Source: Nanobdellota archaeon
GTDB lineage: Archaea > Nanobdellota > Nanobdellia > Pacearchaeales > GW2011-AR1
Assembly (NCBI GenBank): GCA_030648155.1
Contig: JAUSIK010000008.1
Span: 200,495 to 264,494 of the forward strand
DNA length: 64,000 nucleotides
Reading direction: 5' to 3'
The notes beneath the pieces are model-generated. The model was not told the origin of the DNA. It ran no database searches and saw only the letters and a list, made by a program, of their open reading frames with translations. This document shows positions 1 through 9,512 of the stretch, piece by piece. The position numbers and the translations under genes were made by a program. Position 1 is the first letter of the stretch. Every line of letters starts with the position of its first letter.

Positions 1-208
1 TGATGCCCTATTTTTATTAGGATTCTTTTATTCACAGCACTCAAATTTAGTATGTGAAGACGCTGCAGATGTAGACGATGACGGAGTAGTAAATATGAAT
101 GACGCGGTAATACTTCTAGACTATTTATTTATCGGAAATATAAAAGAAATTCCAGCACCAAATTCTAAAGATCAAATTGATTTAACAGAGGATAATCTAA
201 AATGCTAA
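1..208 (+). CDS. Dockerin-like repeat protein, C-terminal end only
   Basis: The reading frame is already open at the window edge (codons from base 2), so the N-terminus lies outside. About 68 residues remain. They include an EF-hand-like calcium loop of the dockerin type I pattern ([20 protein letters not shown]), which is the pattern of extracellular calcium-stabilised modules. A second dockerin half is probably upstream of the edge. The last codons overlap the start of the next gene by 7 bases, so the two are probably co-transcribed and both exported. The dockerin-like pattern is seen; the export and partner are inferred. Confidence 0.75.
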   Translation, partial: DALFLLGFFYSQHSNLVCEDAADVDDDGVVNMNDAVILLDYLFIGNIKEIPAPNSKDQIDLTEDNLKC

Positions 209-1155
209 ATAGAAAAAATAACTTTCTGCTGACTATTGCATTAATATTAATAATAGTAAATTTTAATCTTGTAATATCTGAAGAAATTCAGGATAATGAA
301 TATGAAAAATTTACGAATCATTTAACAGAAAAAAATGCCGACCCTGATGAAGATTCTATTAGTATATTTGGTTATGACAACTGCCCTACAATTTATAACC
401 CTAATCAGGAAGATTCTGATTTAGATGGTGTTGGAGATATATGCGACAATTCAGGAGCAGACACAGATTCTGATGGGATTGCAGATGATGAAGATTCAAA
501 TATATATGTGGCAAATTACCCTCAAATACAAAAAGCACCTATCGAAGAAATTAAACAAACTCCACTAAATTTGATTAAAGAAGGTATATTAAATGTTATT
601 AGATTTGTTTTACCTAAACAGATAGAAAAAGCGATACTCCCAGAAACAGAAATTCCTTTCCAGATAGAAGAGACCATAAACAACCAAAATACTCAAGAAA
701 AAGTTCCTACATCCCAGCCTCAATCAGAAGATGAGGAATCTACTCCCACTTCAGAAAGCAATCCTACCCCCTCCCCTCAAAATAGCCCTTCCTCTTCAGG
801 AACCACTCCAACTTCCACTGCAACACCGAGTTCATCAACTACCCCTTCATCTAGTCCGACAAAGTCTCCTACTCCAACTCCATCAGGTGGCTCAAGTAGT
901 GGAAGTTCAAGTGATCCAACACCCACCCCTACGCCAACTCCTACGCCAACACCCACTCCTACGCCAACTCCAACTCCTACCCCTACGCCTACTCCAACGC
1001 CTACACCCACCCCCACGCCGACACCTACACCAACCCCAACACCTAGTCCTCAACCATCACAAAGCCTAAGCTATAATGATGATCAGGGAACATTTTTCCA
1101 AAAACTTAGTTCAATAGGAAAGAAAATTACGGGTTGGCTAGTTAAATTATTGTAA
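202..1155 (+). CDS. Secreted protein with thrombospondin type 3 repeat and Thr-Pro linker
   Basis: Unknown function; 317 residues. Residues 5-26 form a hydrophobic export signal. A calcium-binding thrombospondin type 3 motif follows near residues 58-99 ([20 protein letters not shown], then a second aspartate-rich loop). From about residue 165 to 285 the chain is almost only Ser, Thr, Pro and Gly, ending in an uninterrupted Thr-Pro run of about 45 residues. The last 25 residues contain an amphipathic or hydrophobic segment ([12 protein letters not shown]) that could hold the protein at the membrane. Start chosen at the ATG that overlaps the preceding dockerin gene. Likely a cell-surface stalk protein; that role is an inference. 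Confidence 0.75.
   Translation: MLNRKNNFLLTIALILIIVNFNLVISEEIQDNEYEKFTNHLTEKNADPDEDSISIFGYDNCPTIYNPNQEDSDLDGVGDICDNSGADTDSDGIADDEDSNIYVANYPQIQKAPIEEIKQTPLNLIKEGILNVIRFVLPKQIEKAILPETEIPFQIEETINNQNTQEKVPTSQPQSEDEESTPTSESNPTPSPQNSPSSSGTTPTSTATPSSSTTPSSSPTKSPTPTPSGGSSSGSSSDPTPTPTPTPTPTPTPTPTPTPTPTPTPTPTPTPTPTPTPTPTPSPQPSQSLSYNDDQGTFFQKLSSIGKKITGWLVKLL
903..1056 (+). repeat. Thr-Pro codon microsatellite
   Basis: Near-tandem six-base units (variants of ACN CCN) encode an unbroken Thr-Pro run in the preceding surface protein. Codons alternate among synonymous forms, so the array is less pure at the DNA level than at the protein level. Such arrays can change length by slippage or unequal recombination. 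Confidence 0.8.
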
Positions 1156-1176
1156 AATAATAATCTGTATACAAAT

Positions 1177-1186
1177 CTTTATAAAA
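1177..1186 (+). promoter_or_regulatory. TATA box of rfcS
   Basis: A CTTTATAAAA element lies about 25 bases before the rfcS ATG at 1207, so the transcript probably starts at or a few bases before the start codon (leaderless). Confidence 0.6.
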
Positions 1187-1206
1187 ACAATCTTCTAAAA
1201 ACAGCT

Positions 1207-2175
1207 ATGAATAGCACAGATATCTGGACTGAAAAATATCGCCCTTCAAAGTTTGAAGATGTAGTTGGCCAGCAGGAAATAATAAAAAGAGTAAAATCTC
1301 TAGTTCAAACATTAAACATTCCCCATTTATTATTTGCAGGACCAGCTGGAACAGGTAAATCAACATTAGCATTAATAATTGTTAAAGAACTATTCGGACC
1401 AAGATGGAAAGAAAATTATTTAGAATTAAATGCATCAGATGAAAGAGGAATTGATGTAGTAAGGCAAAAAGTAAAAGATTTCGCAAGAACCAAAGCTCTT
1501 GAAAACATCCCATTTAAAGCTATATTTTTAGACGAAGCCGATGCCCTTACAAAAGAAGCCCAGCAGGCATTAAGAAGAACTATGGAAAACTATTCAAACA
1601 CCTGCCGATTTATTATGTCATGTAATTATTCGTCGCAAATTATAGATCCAATCCAATCAAGATGTGTTGTTTTTAGATTTAAATTACTAGAAAAAAAAGA
1701 TATTACTGCAGTAATGAAAAGAATTGCCGATCAAGAAGGTTTAAAGACAACGGATGACGCATTAGAAACCCTCTATGAAGGTTCTGAAGGGGATTGTCGA
1801 AGAGCTATTAATCTTTTGCAGACAACTGCATCAATATCACTAAATATTAATTCCGAGATGATAAATATGATTCTCTCATCAACAAAACCAAAAGACATTC
1901 GTGTAGTTTTGGATTATGCTCTGGCTGGAGACTTTATTAATGCAAGAGATAAACTTCTTGACGTTATGTTAAAAGAAAGTATAGCTGGTACAGATATAAT
2001 CAAGGCAATTCAAAAAGAAGTCTGGAATCTCCAAATCGAGCCTGAAATTAAAGTAAGATTAACTGAAAAAACAGGAGAAACAGAGTTTAGAATGACTGAA
2101 GGTTCAGATGAATTTGTCCAATTGCAAGCCCTTTTGGCCTCATTCGTTTTAGCTGGACAAGGAAAATCAGCATAG
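1207..2175 (+). CDS. rfcS: Replication factor C small subunit
   Basis: Clamp-loader AAA+ ATPase that, with RfcL, opens PCNA and loads it on primer-template junctions. 322 residues, the usual length. Walker A is GPAGTGKS at residues 45-52, Walker B is LDEAD near 110, and the SRC arginine finger follows sensor 1 (SCNYSSQIIDPIQSRC) near residue 150. A C-terminal helical collar domain follows. The large subunit starts 93 bases downstream under its own TATA box, so the two are adjacent but perhaps separately transcribed. No inteins or truncations are seen. Confidence 0.97.
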   Translation: MNSTDIWTEKYRPSKFEDVVGQQEIIKRVKSLVQTLNIPHLLFAGPAGTGKSTLALIIVKELFGPRWKENYLELNASDERGIDVVRQKVKDFARTKALENIPFKAIFLDEADALTKEAQQALRRTMENYSNTCRFIMSCNYSSQIIDPIQSRCVVFRFKLLEKKDITAVMKRIADQEGLKTTDDALETLYEGSEGDCRRAINLLQTTASISLNINSEMINMILSSTKPKDIRVVLDYALAGDFINARDKLLDVMLKESIAGTDIIKAIQKEVWNLQIEPEIKVRLTEKTGETEFRMTEGSDEFVQLQALLASFVLAGQGKSA

Positions 2176-2239
2176 ATAAATTTGAAAATTCTTCTCTAAA
2201 TTTGGAATTATTCAAATTTCTCTACAAATCACAACAAAC

Positions 2240-2247
2240 TATAAATA
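2240..2247 (+). promoter_or_regulatory. TATA box of rfcL
   Basis: TATAAATA lies about 25 bases before the ATG at 2269. This suggests rfcL can be transcribed separately from rfcS as a leaderless mRNA. Confidence 0.5.
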
Positions 2248-2268
2248 TCATCCTTATTTTTATTAAAA

Positions 2269-3432
2269 ATGAGCTCAACATTCATTGAAAAATATCGCCC
2301 TAAAAACTATTTAGACATATTAGGCCAAGATAAAGCAGTTCAAGAAATAAAATCCTTTTTGGATCAATTCCCAAAAAAGAAAGCTTTAGTTCTCCATGGA
2401 CAAGCAGGTACAGGAAAAACTTCTCTAGTGCATGCAGCAGCAAAAGAAAATAATCTTGAGATTCTAGAATTAAACGCATCAGATTTAAGAAATAAAGATA
2501 AATTAGAAGGAATATTAAAACCTGCAACAGAGCAAATCAGCTTATTCAAAAAAGGAAAAATCCTTCTAATGGATGAAGTAGATGGTGTAACTGGCACCGA
2601 TAGAGGAGGAATTCCTGAATTAGTAAGAATCATTCAGTCCACTAAATTTCCTATTATAATGACCTGTAATGACGTTTGGCAGTCAAAATTATCTCCAGTA
2701 AGAGCAAAATCAAAGGTTGTAGAATTAAAACCTTTAGATATTGGAACTATTGTGTCAATTCTTTCACGAGTAGCTGAAAAAGAAACCCTCAATAAAAACT
2801 CTCAATTTCTTAAATTAATTGCCATAAAATCTCAAGGAGACATGAGGGCTGCATTAAATGATCTTCAGTCCTACTCCGCCTCAAAAGATATCGAAATTGA
2901 TGTAAATGAAAAAAGAGATACCCAAGAAAGCATTTTCATTATTTTAAAAAAACTCTTCAAAGAAAGAGCCCCTTTTTTGAATCTATTTGATTCCTCCCCC
3001 CTATCTATAGATGAAATACTCCTCTGGATAGAAGAAAATATCCCAAAAGAATACAAAAACGAGGCTCTTGCAAAAGCTTATGAGGCATTAGGTAATGCAG
3101 ATGTTTTTAGAGGAAGAATTTATAAAAATCAATATTGGCGGTTTCTGGTTTATCAAAACATATTTCAAAGTGCAGGCATCTCACTAGCCAAATCTTCACC
3201 ATTATCCGGATTTACTGCATACGAAAAGCCAAAAAGAATTCTAAAAATATGGCTCAATAATCAAAAATTCGAAAAGAAAAAAACAATAGCAAAAAAATAC
3301 GCTCGCCATGTACATTGTTCCTCAAAAAGAGCCATGCGAGACTTCAATCTTTTAAGGCCAATTTTAAATAATCCAAAAGTCCAAAAACAATTAGATCTTA
3401 GTGAAGAAGAAATTGAATTCCTAAAAAAGTGA
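2269..3432 (+). CDS. rfcL: Replication factor C large subunit, short form
   Basis: Large ATPase subunit of the archaeal clamp loader. Walker A (GQAGTGKT) is near residues 44-51, Walker B is LMDEVD near residue 100, and sensor 1 is TCNDVW. At 387 residues it is shorter than the roughly 470-500 residues common in archaea. It ends soon after the collar domain (DLSEEEIEFLKK), with no acidic tail and no recognisable PCNA-interacting peptide. It ends with TGA, showing that TGA is a working stop codon here. It lies 93 bases behind rfcS. Family assignment is firm; loss of the tail is seen, its effect is not known. Confidence 0.95.
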   Translation: MSSTFIEKYRPKNYLDILGQDKAVQEIKSFLDQFPKKKALVLHGQAGTGKTSLVHAAAKENNLEILELNASDLRNKDKLEGILKPATEQISLFKKGKILLMDEVDGVTGTDRGGIPELVRIIQSTKFPIIMTCNDVWQSKLSPVRAKSKVVELKPLDIGTIVSILSRVAEKETLNKNSQFLKLIAIKSQGDMRAALNDLQSYSASKDIEIDVNEKRDTQESIFIILKKLFKERAPFLNLFDSSPLSIDEILLWIEENIPKEYKNEALAKAYEALGNADVFRGRIYKNQYWRFLVYQNIFQSAGISLAKSSPLSGFTAYEKPKRILKIWLNNQKFEKKKTIAKKYARHVHCSSKRAMRDFNLLRPILNNPKVQKQLDLSEEEIEFLKK

Positions 3433-3436
3433 ATAA

Positions 3437-5785
3437 TCAAATTACAATTAATAATCCGCTCTTAATATTTTTTGTGGAATCATCTTTCAACCCTGCAATG
3501 AAATAATATTCAGGTTTTGTCCATCCCTCATCAAGTTGATCTTCAACTATCCAAGTACTTTGTGCAATTCCATTTTTAAATACTCCATTTGGAGGATTAA
3601 CTCTAGAAATGTCATCATTAGTTAAATAATCATCTTCTAAAGGCCTGAATAATAACTCCATTCCTTCGCAATCACTTCCTGTAACGGTAAGATTGATTAT
3701 TGTATTTTTTGGGTAACTAAAAGTTTTTTCGCCACCAGCGCTCCAGTATGCCTGCGTTAGCATACATTCTGTAGGTTGTGGTTGTTCATCTTCTTTAAAT
3801 ACTACAAAGGAATTTCTAAATGCCCTATATGGTCCAAAAACATCAGATTCTAATTCAATAAAATGACCATCTGAAATATATCCAAATTCCCCTCCTATTA
3901 AATCATGCCAAGTCCAATAATTCATTTTGACATTATATGACTTCCCCTGAATATTTATATTTCCAATGCCTTCAGAAAGAAAATCCGTACGATAGTTTTC
4001 GGCTGTTTTAGAATTAATCAGATCGATTCTATCATTTGAAAATCCACTTTGATTTATGATGGTAGTTACTTTAGCTATAACCCCATTCCACTCTGGATTC
4101 CCCATCACAATATGCGAGTTTCTAAAAGCTCTTTGAGGCAATATTTTTTCTTCAGGCAAATAATTATCGGCAACTGCTTCCATTTGAATGAAATTATAAT
4201 CACTACTTGATCCCCCATAATATTTAACAGTATAAGCCTTTCCATTAGGCGGAAGAGTTATAGTAGCAATCCCATCGGAAGTTACCGTCGACTTGTAAAC
4301 ATCGCCTGTTCTAACATCTGTGAGTTCAATCTTATCATTAGAAACCCCTGTCTGATTAATTACGGAAGTTACTTTAAATATCCTGCCCCCATTACCAATA
4401 TTTTCCGTCCTACATATACTCGAACATCCATCCCCATTAGCAGTATTTCCATCATCACATTGCTCATCATTATCCACTTCCACTTTTCCATTACCACAAA
4501 GTAGATCATCAATACATATAGCATTTCTAGTACCATTTGAACATCCATTTGCACAAAATATCTCTGCACTGTTGAGACCGCCATTTTCATTACAACTATA
4601 TTCGATTAAATTTGAAGACGAAATACATACATCATTAATTTTAGTCACTCCACCTGTTGTATTAGTGAAATTTACAATACCAAATAAATAAGGTTTGACT
4701 CCGTTGTCTGTATCAAAACATGGCAAATCTACGATGCATTTTCCATCAAAACATGCACCATCACATATTATTAATTGGCTTTTATTTTGACTACCATCAC
4801 AATAATATTCTTTTAGCTCGCTAGAAGAAGTACAAACATCTGGAATTCTATCAATCCCACCAGTAGAATTAGTTGTGTTTACATAACCTCTAATTGCTTT
4901 ATTTAATCCATTATCATCATCAGTACATGAAAATTCCCCAACACTCAAACATTCTCCATCGAAACATCCATTCTCGCATACTTGCAATTGTGATTTTAAA
5001 GAACCATTTAAATTGCAAGCATATTCCTTAAGGCCATTTTCACTTAAACAAATATCCTCAAATTTACCAACTTGTCCAGTTTCATTTGTAAAATTAGTAA
5101 ACCCTTTTAGAGTAAAGTTTAAACCTCCATCAGTATCTATACATAAATCCGTTCTTCTATTTTTACATTCTCCATCGAAACATCCATTCTCGCAATTTTT
5201 AATAACTTTATGGCCCTCACCTGATTGACAATAGAACTCCATTAATTCATTTGAATTTATACAAACATCTGGAGATGAAGTTGGCTGACCACTAGAATTA
5301 GTATAATTAGTAAACCCTTTTAATTCGAGTACAATGCCATTATCCGTATCTGTACAATTTGGATTTGTTGGATTAACACCTTCCTTACATTTTCCATTTT
5401 CACATCCATTTGCACAATTATACGTTTCTTGCCCTTTGGTCCCATCGGCATTACAGAATTGCTCCGATAAATAATTTCCTCCACCAATGCAATAATCCAT
5501 TACACTAGTCCCATTAGAAGCATTTACAGTACCTTTAATATCATAATTTTTTCCCCCATCAGTATCCATACAACTTACTTCAGATCCCCCTCCACTCCCT
5601 CCAGATGATGGCATTGCAGATGAAGGTGATGAGGAAGCATAAGGCGTAGGAGAAGAAGTTGGATATGCATACTGCGGCTCTTCACCCCAGAAATGCCACC
5701 ATGAATGAACTGCACTAACAAAAGAAAAAGATAATATTAAAAAGGATAAAATTCCCAACGACAAAAATAATTTACTTTTATTCAT
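3437..5785 (-). CDS. Secreted Cys-rich repeat protein with DUF4215-like module
   Basis: Cell-surface protein of about 782 residues. The start at 5785 is preferred over an upstream ATG at 5830 because it gives a clean signal peptide (MNKSKLFLSLGILSFLILSF, then a cleavage-like VSA). A Ser/Pro linker follows. Then come five diverged units of about 65-75 residues, each opening with a C-D-T/D-D-N/G-G motif and closing with C-x-N/G-G-C-x-x-G-x-C. A Myxococcus-type Cys motif (CGNG...EQCDDGNTANGDGCSSIC) follows. Two related domains of about 110 residues come next, each with V-T-x-I/V-I-N-Q and ending AFRNS. Many N-x-T/S sequons suggest glycosylation. Function unknown; adhesion or envelope role is an inference. 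Confidence 0.75.
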   Translation of the reverse strand: MNKSKLFLSLGILSFLILSFSFVSAVHSWWHFWGEEPQYAYPTSSPTPYASSSPSSAMPSSGGSGGGSEVSCMDTDGGKNYDIKGTVNASNGTSVMDYCIGGGNYLSEQFCNADGTKGQETYNCANGCENGKCKEGVNPTNPNCTDTDNGIVLELKGFTNYTNSSGQPTSSPDVCINSNELMEFYCQSGEGHKVIKNCENGCFDGECKNRRTDLCIDTDGGLNFTLKGFTNFTNETGQVGKFEDICLSENGLKEYACNLNGSLKSQLQVCENGCFDGECLSVGEFSCTDDDNGLNKAIRGYVNTTNSTGGIDRIPDVCTSSSELKEYYCDGSQNKSQLIICDGACFDGKCIVDLPCFDTDNGVKPYLFGIVNFTNTTGGVTKINDVCISSSNLIEYSCNENGGLNSAEIFCANGCSNGTRNAICIDDLLCGNGKVEVDNDEQCDDGNTANGDGCSSICRTENIGNGGRIFKVTSVINQTGVSNDKIELTDVRTGDVYKSTVTSDGIATITLPPNGKAYTVKYYGGSSSDYNFIQMEAVADNYLPEEKILPQRAFRNSHIVMGNPEWNGVIAKVTTIINQSGFSNDRIDLINSKTAENYRTDFLSEGIGNINIQGKSYNVKMNYWTWHDLIGGEFGYISDGHFIELESDVFGPYRAFRNSFVVFKEDEQPQPTECMLTQAYWSAGGEKTFSYPKNTIINLTVTGSDCEGMELLFRPLEDDYLTNDDISRVNPPNGVFKNGIAQSTWIVEDQLDEGWTKPEYYFIAGLKDDSTKNIKSGLLIVI

Positions 5786-5853
5786 AATCTCAAACCTCTT
5801 TAATAAATTAATTTTTAAAAGCTTAAACAATATTTAAACTTATCTAAAAAAAA

Positions 5854-6462
5854 TTACTCAGCTTTCTCGTATAATTCATTAACTTTATCCCAATTAATAA
5901 CATTGAAAAAAGCCTCTACATAATCCGCCCTTCTATTTTGATATTTTAAATAATAAGCATGCTCCCATACATCTAAACCTAATATTGGATGTTTGCCTTC
6001 CATCAAAGGCGAATCTTGATTTGCAGTACTATATATCTCTAATTTTCCACTATTAACAACGAGCCATGTCCACCCGCTTCCAAATCTAGCCATAGACACT
6101 TCACTAAACTTTTTTTTAAATTCCTCAAAACTTCCAAAAGTCTTTTCTATCGCTTTAGCAATTTCTCCTCCAAATTTCACATCTTTTTTTAATAATTGCC
6201 AAAATAAAGTATGATTAAAATGTCCTCCGCCATGATTCTTAACAGCCGTCCTAATTGATTCAGGAATAGAATTTATCTTCTTCAATAATTCATCTACTGG
6301 CATATTATGAAATTTTTCACCTTCAGGTTTATGAATTGCATCATTTAATTTATCAACATAAGCCTGATGATGCTTTGTATAATGTATCTCCATTGTTTTA
6401 GAATCTATAAAAGGCTCTAATGCATCATATTTATATCCTAATTTTGGCAATTCATATTTCAT
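5854..6462 (-). CDS. sod: Superoxide dismutase (Fe/Mn family)
   Basis: Converts superoxide to oxygen and hydrogen peroxide with one Fe or Mn ion. 202 residues, full length. The four metal ligands are recognisable: the first His in the helix [13 protein letters not shown], the second in HFNHTLFW, and Asp and His in [18 protein letters not shown]. The short protein has no signal peptide, so it is cytoplasmic. The metal cannot be told from sequence alone. An oxygen-defence gene suggests at least occasional exposure to oxygen. Monocistronic between two surface-protein genes on the same strand. Confidence 0.96.
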   Translation of the reverse strand: MKYELPKLGYKYDALEPFIDSKTMEIHYTKHHQAYVDKLNDAIHKPEGEKFHNMPVDELLKKINSIPESIRTAVKNHGGGHFNHTLFWQLLKKDVKFGGEIAKAIEKTFGSFEEFKKKFSEVSMARFGSGWTWLVVNSGKLEIYSTANQDSPLMEGKHPILGLDVWEHAYYLKYQNRRADYVEAFFNVINWDKVNELYEKAE

Positions 6463-6505
6463 AGAATTTAATATAAAAGGATATTATTAAAGTTTTCTAG
6501 TCAAA

Positions 6506-8398
6506 TTAACACTTCCATTGCTTAATACTTGTCCACTGATTTTCTTTCCTTTGCCACTCATCACAAATACAACTTTCTGGATCAATAGGTTTAAAACCAT
6601 CTCTAAGAATTCCTGACTTTGCAGGTTGCCAGGAAGAACCAATTCCGTTCAGTTTACAATCAATTTTATGATTTACTTGCCCAGCAATATCTTGGTCTTC
6701 TACGATTATAAGAAAATTATTTTTCTTTTCATACGGATGAAGAATTGCATTTGGGAAACTTGCTCCAGGAGTATCGCTGTAAAACATAAATGATTCTTTC
6801 CCTATATAATATTCTTTGCTTAATGTATCTACAGGTTTTAGATCTTTAGTATATGGCCAAGGCACTGACCACTCTCTCTCCTTTAGATAATCGCTATTTT
6901 TCCTTATCTGATGATAGTCATCGGTACAGTAGTGTGTCCCCCCAAGTTTACATTCCTTGTCTTTATCATTATATCCTATAAATTTTCCTGTTTTCTGGTC
7001 AGTTCTCTGCTTTGATAAAGTTTCTTGATCAGCCAAATTATTTTGATTCCACAATTCATATAAAGATAAAGAAGCAGAACCTGTAAGTTCAGCAATTAGA
7101 CGAGGGGGAATAATTCCTAGTGCAGGGTAAACAGGACCTGTAGGACCACTACTTATTGACTGTGAAAACTGATATTCCCTGCAAAGCTTTCCATCTATAG
7201 TATTTCCGCCAATCAGTTCTTTTCCATCCTTATCAAGAGGAATATATTTAGCAAAAGCTAGATATCCATATCCCCCTACAATATACTTCACTGGAAAATT
7301 TTGTAAACCTTTTGCAGTTTTCATAGTGTAAGTTCTGTCAATCGCCCCAAACAAAGGCCCTATTCCTTTTGTTCCGCTTTTCCACGAGTTCTCGCTGTCA
7401 TATTCCTCGCCAAGTTGATTTTTAAAGTAAGGAGTTATTTGTTCCAAAGTAATGATTTCACTACCGCAGTTGGCATTACCTTGGCCATAAAAAACTCCAA
7501 CACATTTTACTCGGCAATAAACATCAGCAGGTTCGGCTATAGTCCCGCCTTGACCCCTTTCATCCTGTTTTTCATTACATATATTAGAATCCACTGGAAA
7601 AAATTCTCCTGAAAGAATTCCTTTTAAGTTTTCACAATCATCAGGACTAGGTCCTCCAGGAGGACTTGTAATACAAACCGCTAAGCCATCATCGCTCCTT
7701 CTACAGCATTGGTCTATCCCGTTCTGACAAATACTCTCTCCATCTGGATTTCCATTTTCATTATTATCTATTCCATTAATAATCAGATTTGTAATACTTG
7801 TTCCCTCATAACCTGACAAATCCACGCAAGTAGTCTTAACTTCGTATTCACCAGCAGGAGTATTTCTTAAATCAAAAACAGTTTCAATCTTATCAGAAAT
7901 AGAGTCTACAGGATTGGCTGAATCTCTCTCAAAAGAAAATAATACTATATCTTCCCCATTAAAAGTAGTAGGATTTGCAAAAGAAGAACATGATAATACA
8001 TCGTCTTGAAAATTACCATAAACCCAGTCTCTAAAAAGTATGGGTCCTTTAAGATTCAAGGTCACCTCGCTAGGCATAGTCAAAAAAGGGACCTTATCAA
8101 TTTCAGTTATTCCTTGCCCATCTGCATACAAATAATCTAGAATAGTAATAGCATCAGACATGTCAATTTTTCCATCACTGTTAACATCTGCTTGGTTTAA
8201 ACAATTTGGAGCCTCCCCTCCTTTGAATAGCCAATTTAACAAATAAACCACATCACTAAGGTCAAGTTGTTCATCATGATTAGCATCTCCCCGTAAGTCC
8301 AATGCACTTTCAGCGCATTCTTGACTGTCCGGTACAAGTGCAAGAATAGAAGGAATAAGAAAAAAGCTCAAAATAAAAACTAACGAACTTCTTTTCAT
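6506..8398 (-). CDS. Secreted protein with N-terminal dockerin-like pair
   Basis: 630 residues. A signal peptide (residues 1-20) is followed at once by two EF-hand-like dockerin repeats: one around DANHDEQLDLSDVVYLLNWL and one around DVNSDGKIDMSDAITILDYL. The rest is a large Cys-containing extracellular region, with pairs such as CENLKG, CNEK and CRVKC, that I do not recognise. It is not a known glycoside hydrolase as far as can be read. Dockerins normally bind cohesins, but no cohesin is recognisable in this window. In archaea such modules often act in surface-protein assembly; that role is inferred here. Confidence 0.7.
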   Translation of the reverse strand: MKRSSLVFILSFFLIPSILALVPDSQECAESALDLRGDANHDEQLDLSDVVYLLNWLFKGGEAPNCLNQADVNSDGKIDMSDAITILDYLYADGQGITEIDKVPFLTMPSEVTLNLKGPILFRDWVYGNFQDDVLSCSSFANPTTFNGEDIVLFSFERDSANPVDSISDKIETVFDLRNTPAGEYEVKTTCVDLSGYEGTSITNLIINGIDNNENGNPDGESICQNGIDQCCRRSDDGLAVCITSPPGGPSPDDCENLKGILSGEFFPVDSNICNEKQDERGQGGTIAEPADVYCRVKCVGVFYGQGNANCGSEIITLEQITPYFKNQLGEEYDSENSWKSGTKGIGPLFGAIDRTYTMKTAKGLQNFPVKYIVGGYGYLAFAKYIPLDKDGKELIGGNTIDGKLCREYQFSQSISSGPTGPVYPALGIIPPRLIAELTGSASLSLYELWNQNNLADQETLSKQRTDQKTGKFIGYNDKDKECKLGGTHYCTDDYHQIRKNSDYLKEREWSVPWPYTKDLKPVDTLSKEYYIGKESFMFYSDTPGASFPNAILHPYEKKNNFLIIVEDQDIAGQVNHKIDCKLNGIGSSWQPAKSGILRDGFKPIDPESCICDEWQRKENQWTSIKQWKC

Positions 8399-8419
8399 AT
8401 AACTATATTAATATTTTAT

Positions 8420-9415
8420 TTAAATACCTATCTGCTCTTCCAAGACAGAATCAATAGCCTGCTTAAAAACATCGAAAGGTTGTGCACCAGAAATCATTTT
8501 TCCATTAATAAAAAATGCTGGAGTTCCGCTTACACCTAAACTCTCCCCATATTCAAGATCCTCTTTAACTAAAGTCGAATAAACTCCCTCATCTATGCAT
8601 TTATCGAATTTAGCCCCTACAACCCCTAAACTTCTAGCCCATTTTTTATAATTTTCAACACTTAAACTCTGTTGATTTTCGAATAATTTATCGTGCATCT
8701 TAAAGTATCCTTCATCCCCTTTCTGCTCCCTTACACAATGAGCTGATTCAGCAGCCTTCTGTGCTTCAGGATGAATACTATTCAATGGAAAATCCTTGTA
8801 AACTAATTTTACCTTTCCAGTTTTAATATATTCTTCCTCAATTTCAGGTAAACTTGTCTCATAAAATTTCTGGCAAAACGGACATTGATAATCAGAAAAT
8901 TCAATAATTGTAACAGATGCTTCAGCCTTTCCCTTCACAGGAGAATCTCCAGCATCAACTTCTTTGTTAATATTGGAATTCGGATCTAACGACAGTCCTT
9001 TATCCAATGGAATTACATCAGAAACTAAAAATTTTCCATCTAAGCTGACATAAATAGGAACTTCTTCTCCTTGATAATTTAAGGTAACTTTATACAATTG
9101 CCCTTCCTGTTGCACTGATGAAATGCTAAGTGATAAATCCTCGCTATTCTGGCTTTTTATAAAAGAGACTAAATTATCGGCAGCAGTTTTTTCACTAACA
9201 ATTCCGCTTCCATTGCTAAATCCAACAAATCCGATTAGTAATACAATAACAATACCTAAAACTAATGTAGATACTATCCAAGGATTATCTCTTAATCTGT
9301 CCACATAATTGCCAGATTTATTTTTTATATCAGTTTCATTTGAGGCAGGTGTTTGTTCCGCTTCTATTTTTTTACTCGAAGTCTCACCTTTTAATTTATT
9401 CTGTTTTTTTGCCAT
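8420..9415 (-). CDS. Membrane-anchored DsbA-family thiol-disulfide oxidoreductase
   Basis: 331 residues. A charged N-terminal tail is followed by one membrane helix near residues 47-67 (IVSTLVLGIVIVLLIGFVGF). An intermediate domain follows, then a thioredoxin-fold domain of the DsbA/DSBA-like type with the active site DYQCPFCQKF (CxxC) and a cis-Pro loop near GVSGTPAFFINGK. It probably forms or repairs disulfides in exported proteins, which fits the neighbouring Cys-rich surface proteins. It is divergent to the HerA-like gene, and the intergenic region of about 95 bases probably holds both promoters. Confidence 0.88.
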   Translation of the reverse strand: MAKKQNKLKGETSSKKIEAEQTPASNETDIKNKSGNYVDRLRDNPWIVSTLVLGIVIVLLIGFVGFSNGSGIVSEKTAADNLVSFIKSQNSEDLSLSISSVQQEGQLYKVTLNYQGEEVPIYVSLDGKFLVSDVIPLDKGLSLDPNSNINKEVDAGDSPVKGKAEASVTIIEFSDYQCPFCQKFYETSLPEIEEEYIKTGKVKLVYKDFPLNSIHPEAQKAAESAHCVREQKGDEGYFKMHDKLFENQQSLSVENYKKWARSLGVVGAKFDKCIDEGVYSTLVKEDLEYGESLGVSGTPAFFINGKMISGAQPFDVFKQAIDSVLEEQIGI

Positions 9416-9512
9416 GTTGATATCAGAGAAATACCCTATAAAAACCTTTTCTCACTCAAGAATAAGCAATAAAATCTTTAAAGTCTCTGCTCTTAAAAAG
9501 GTTGTAAAAAAG

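Noticed and set aside
777..1069. Open frames antisense to and out of frame with the Thr-Pro array
   Set aside because: They are shadows of the low-complexity coding repeat, with Val-Gly or Leu-Pro-rich translations and no start signals.
9309..9512. Longer N-terminus for the HerA-like ATPase
   Set aside because: It would overlap the divergent DsbA-like gene and adds no domain; the ATG at 9513 fits the family start.
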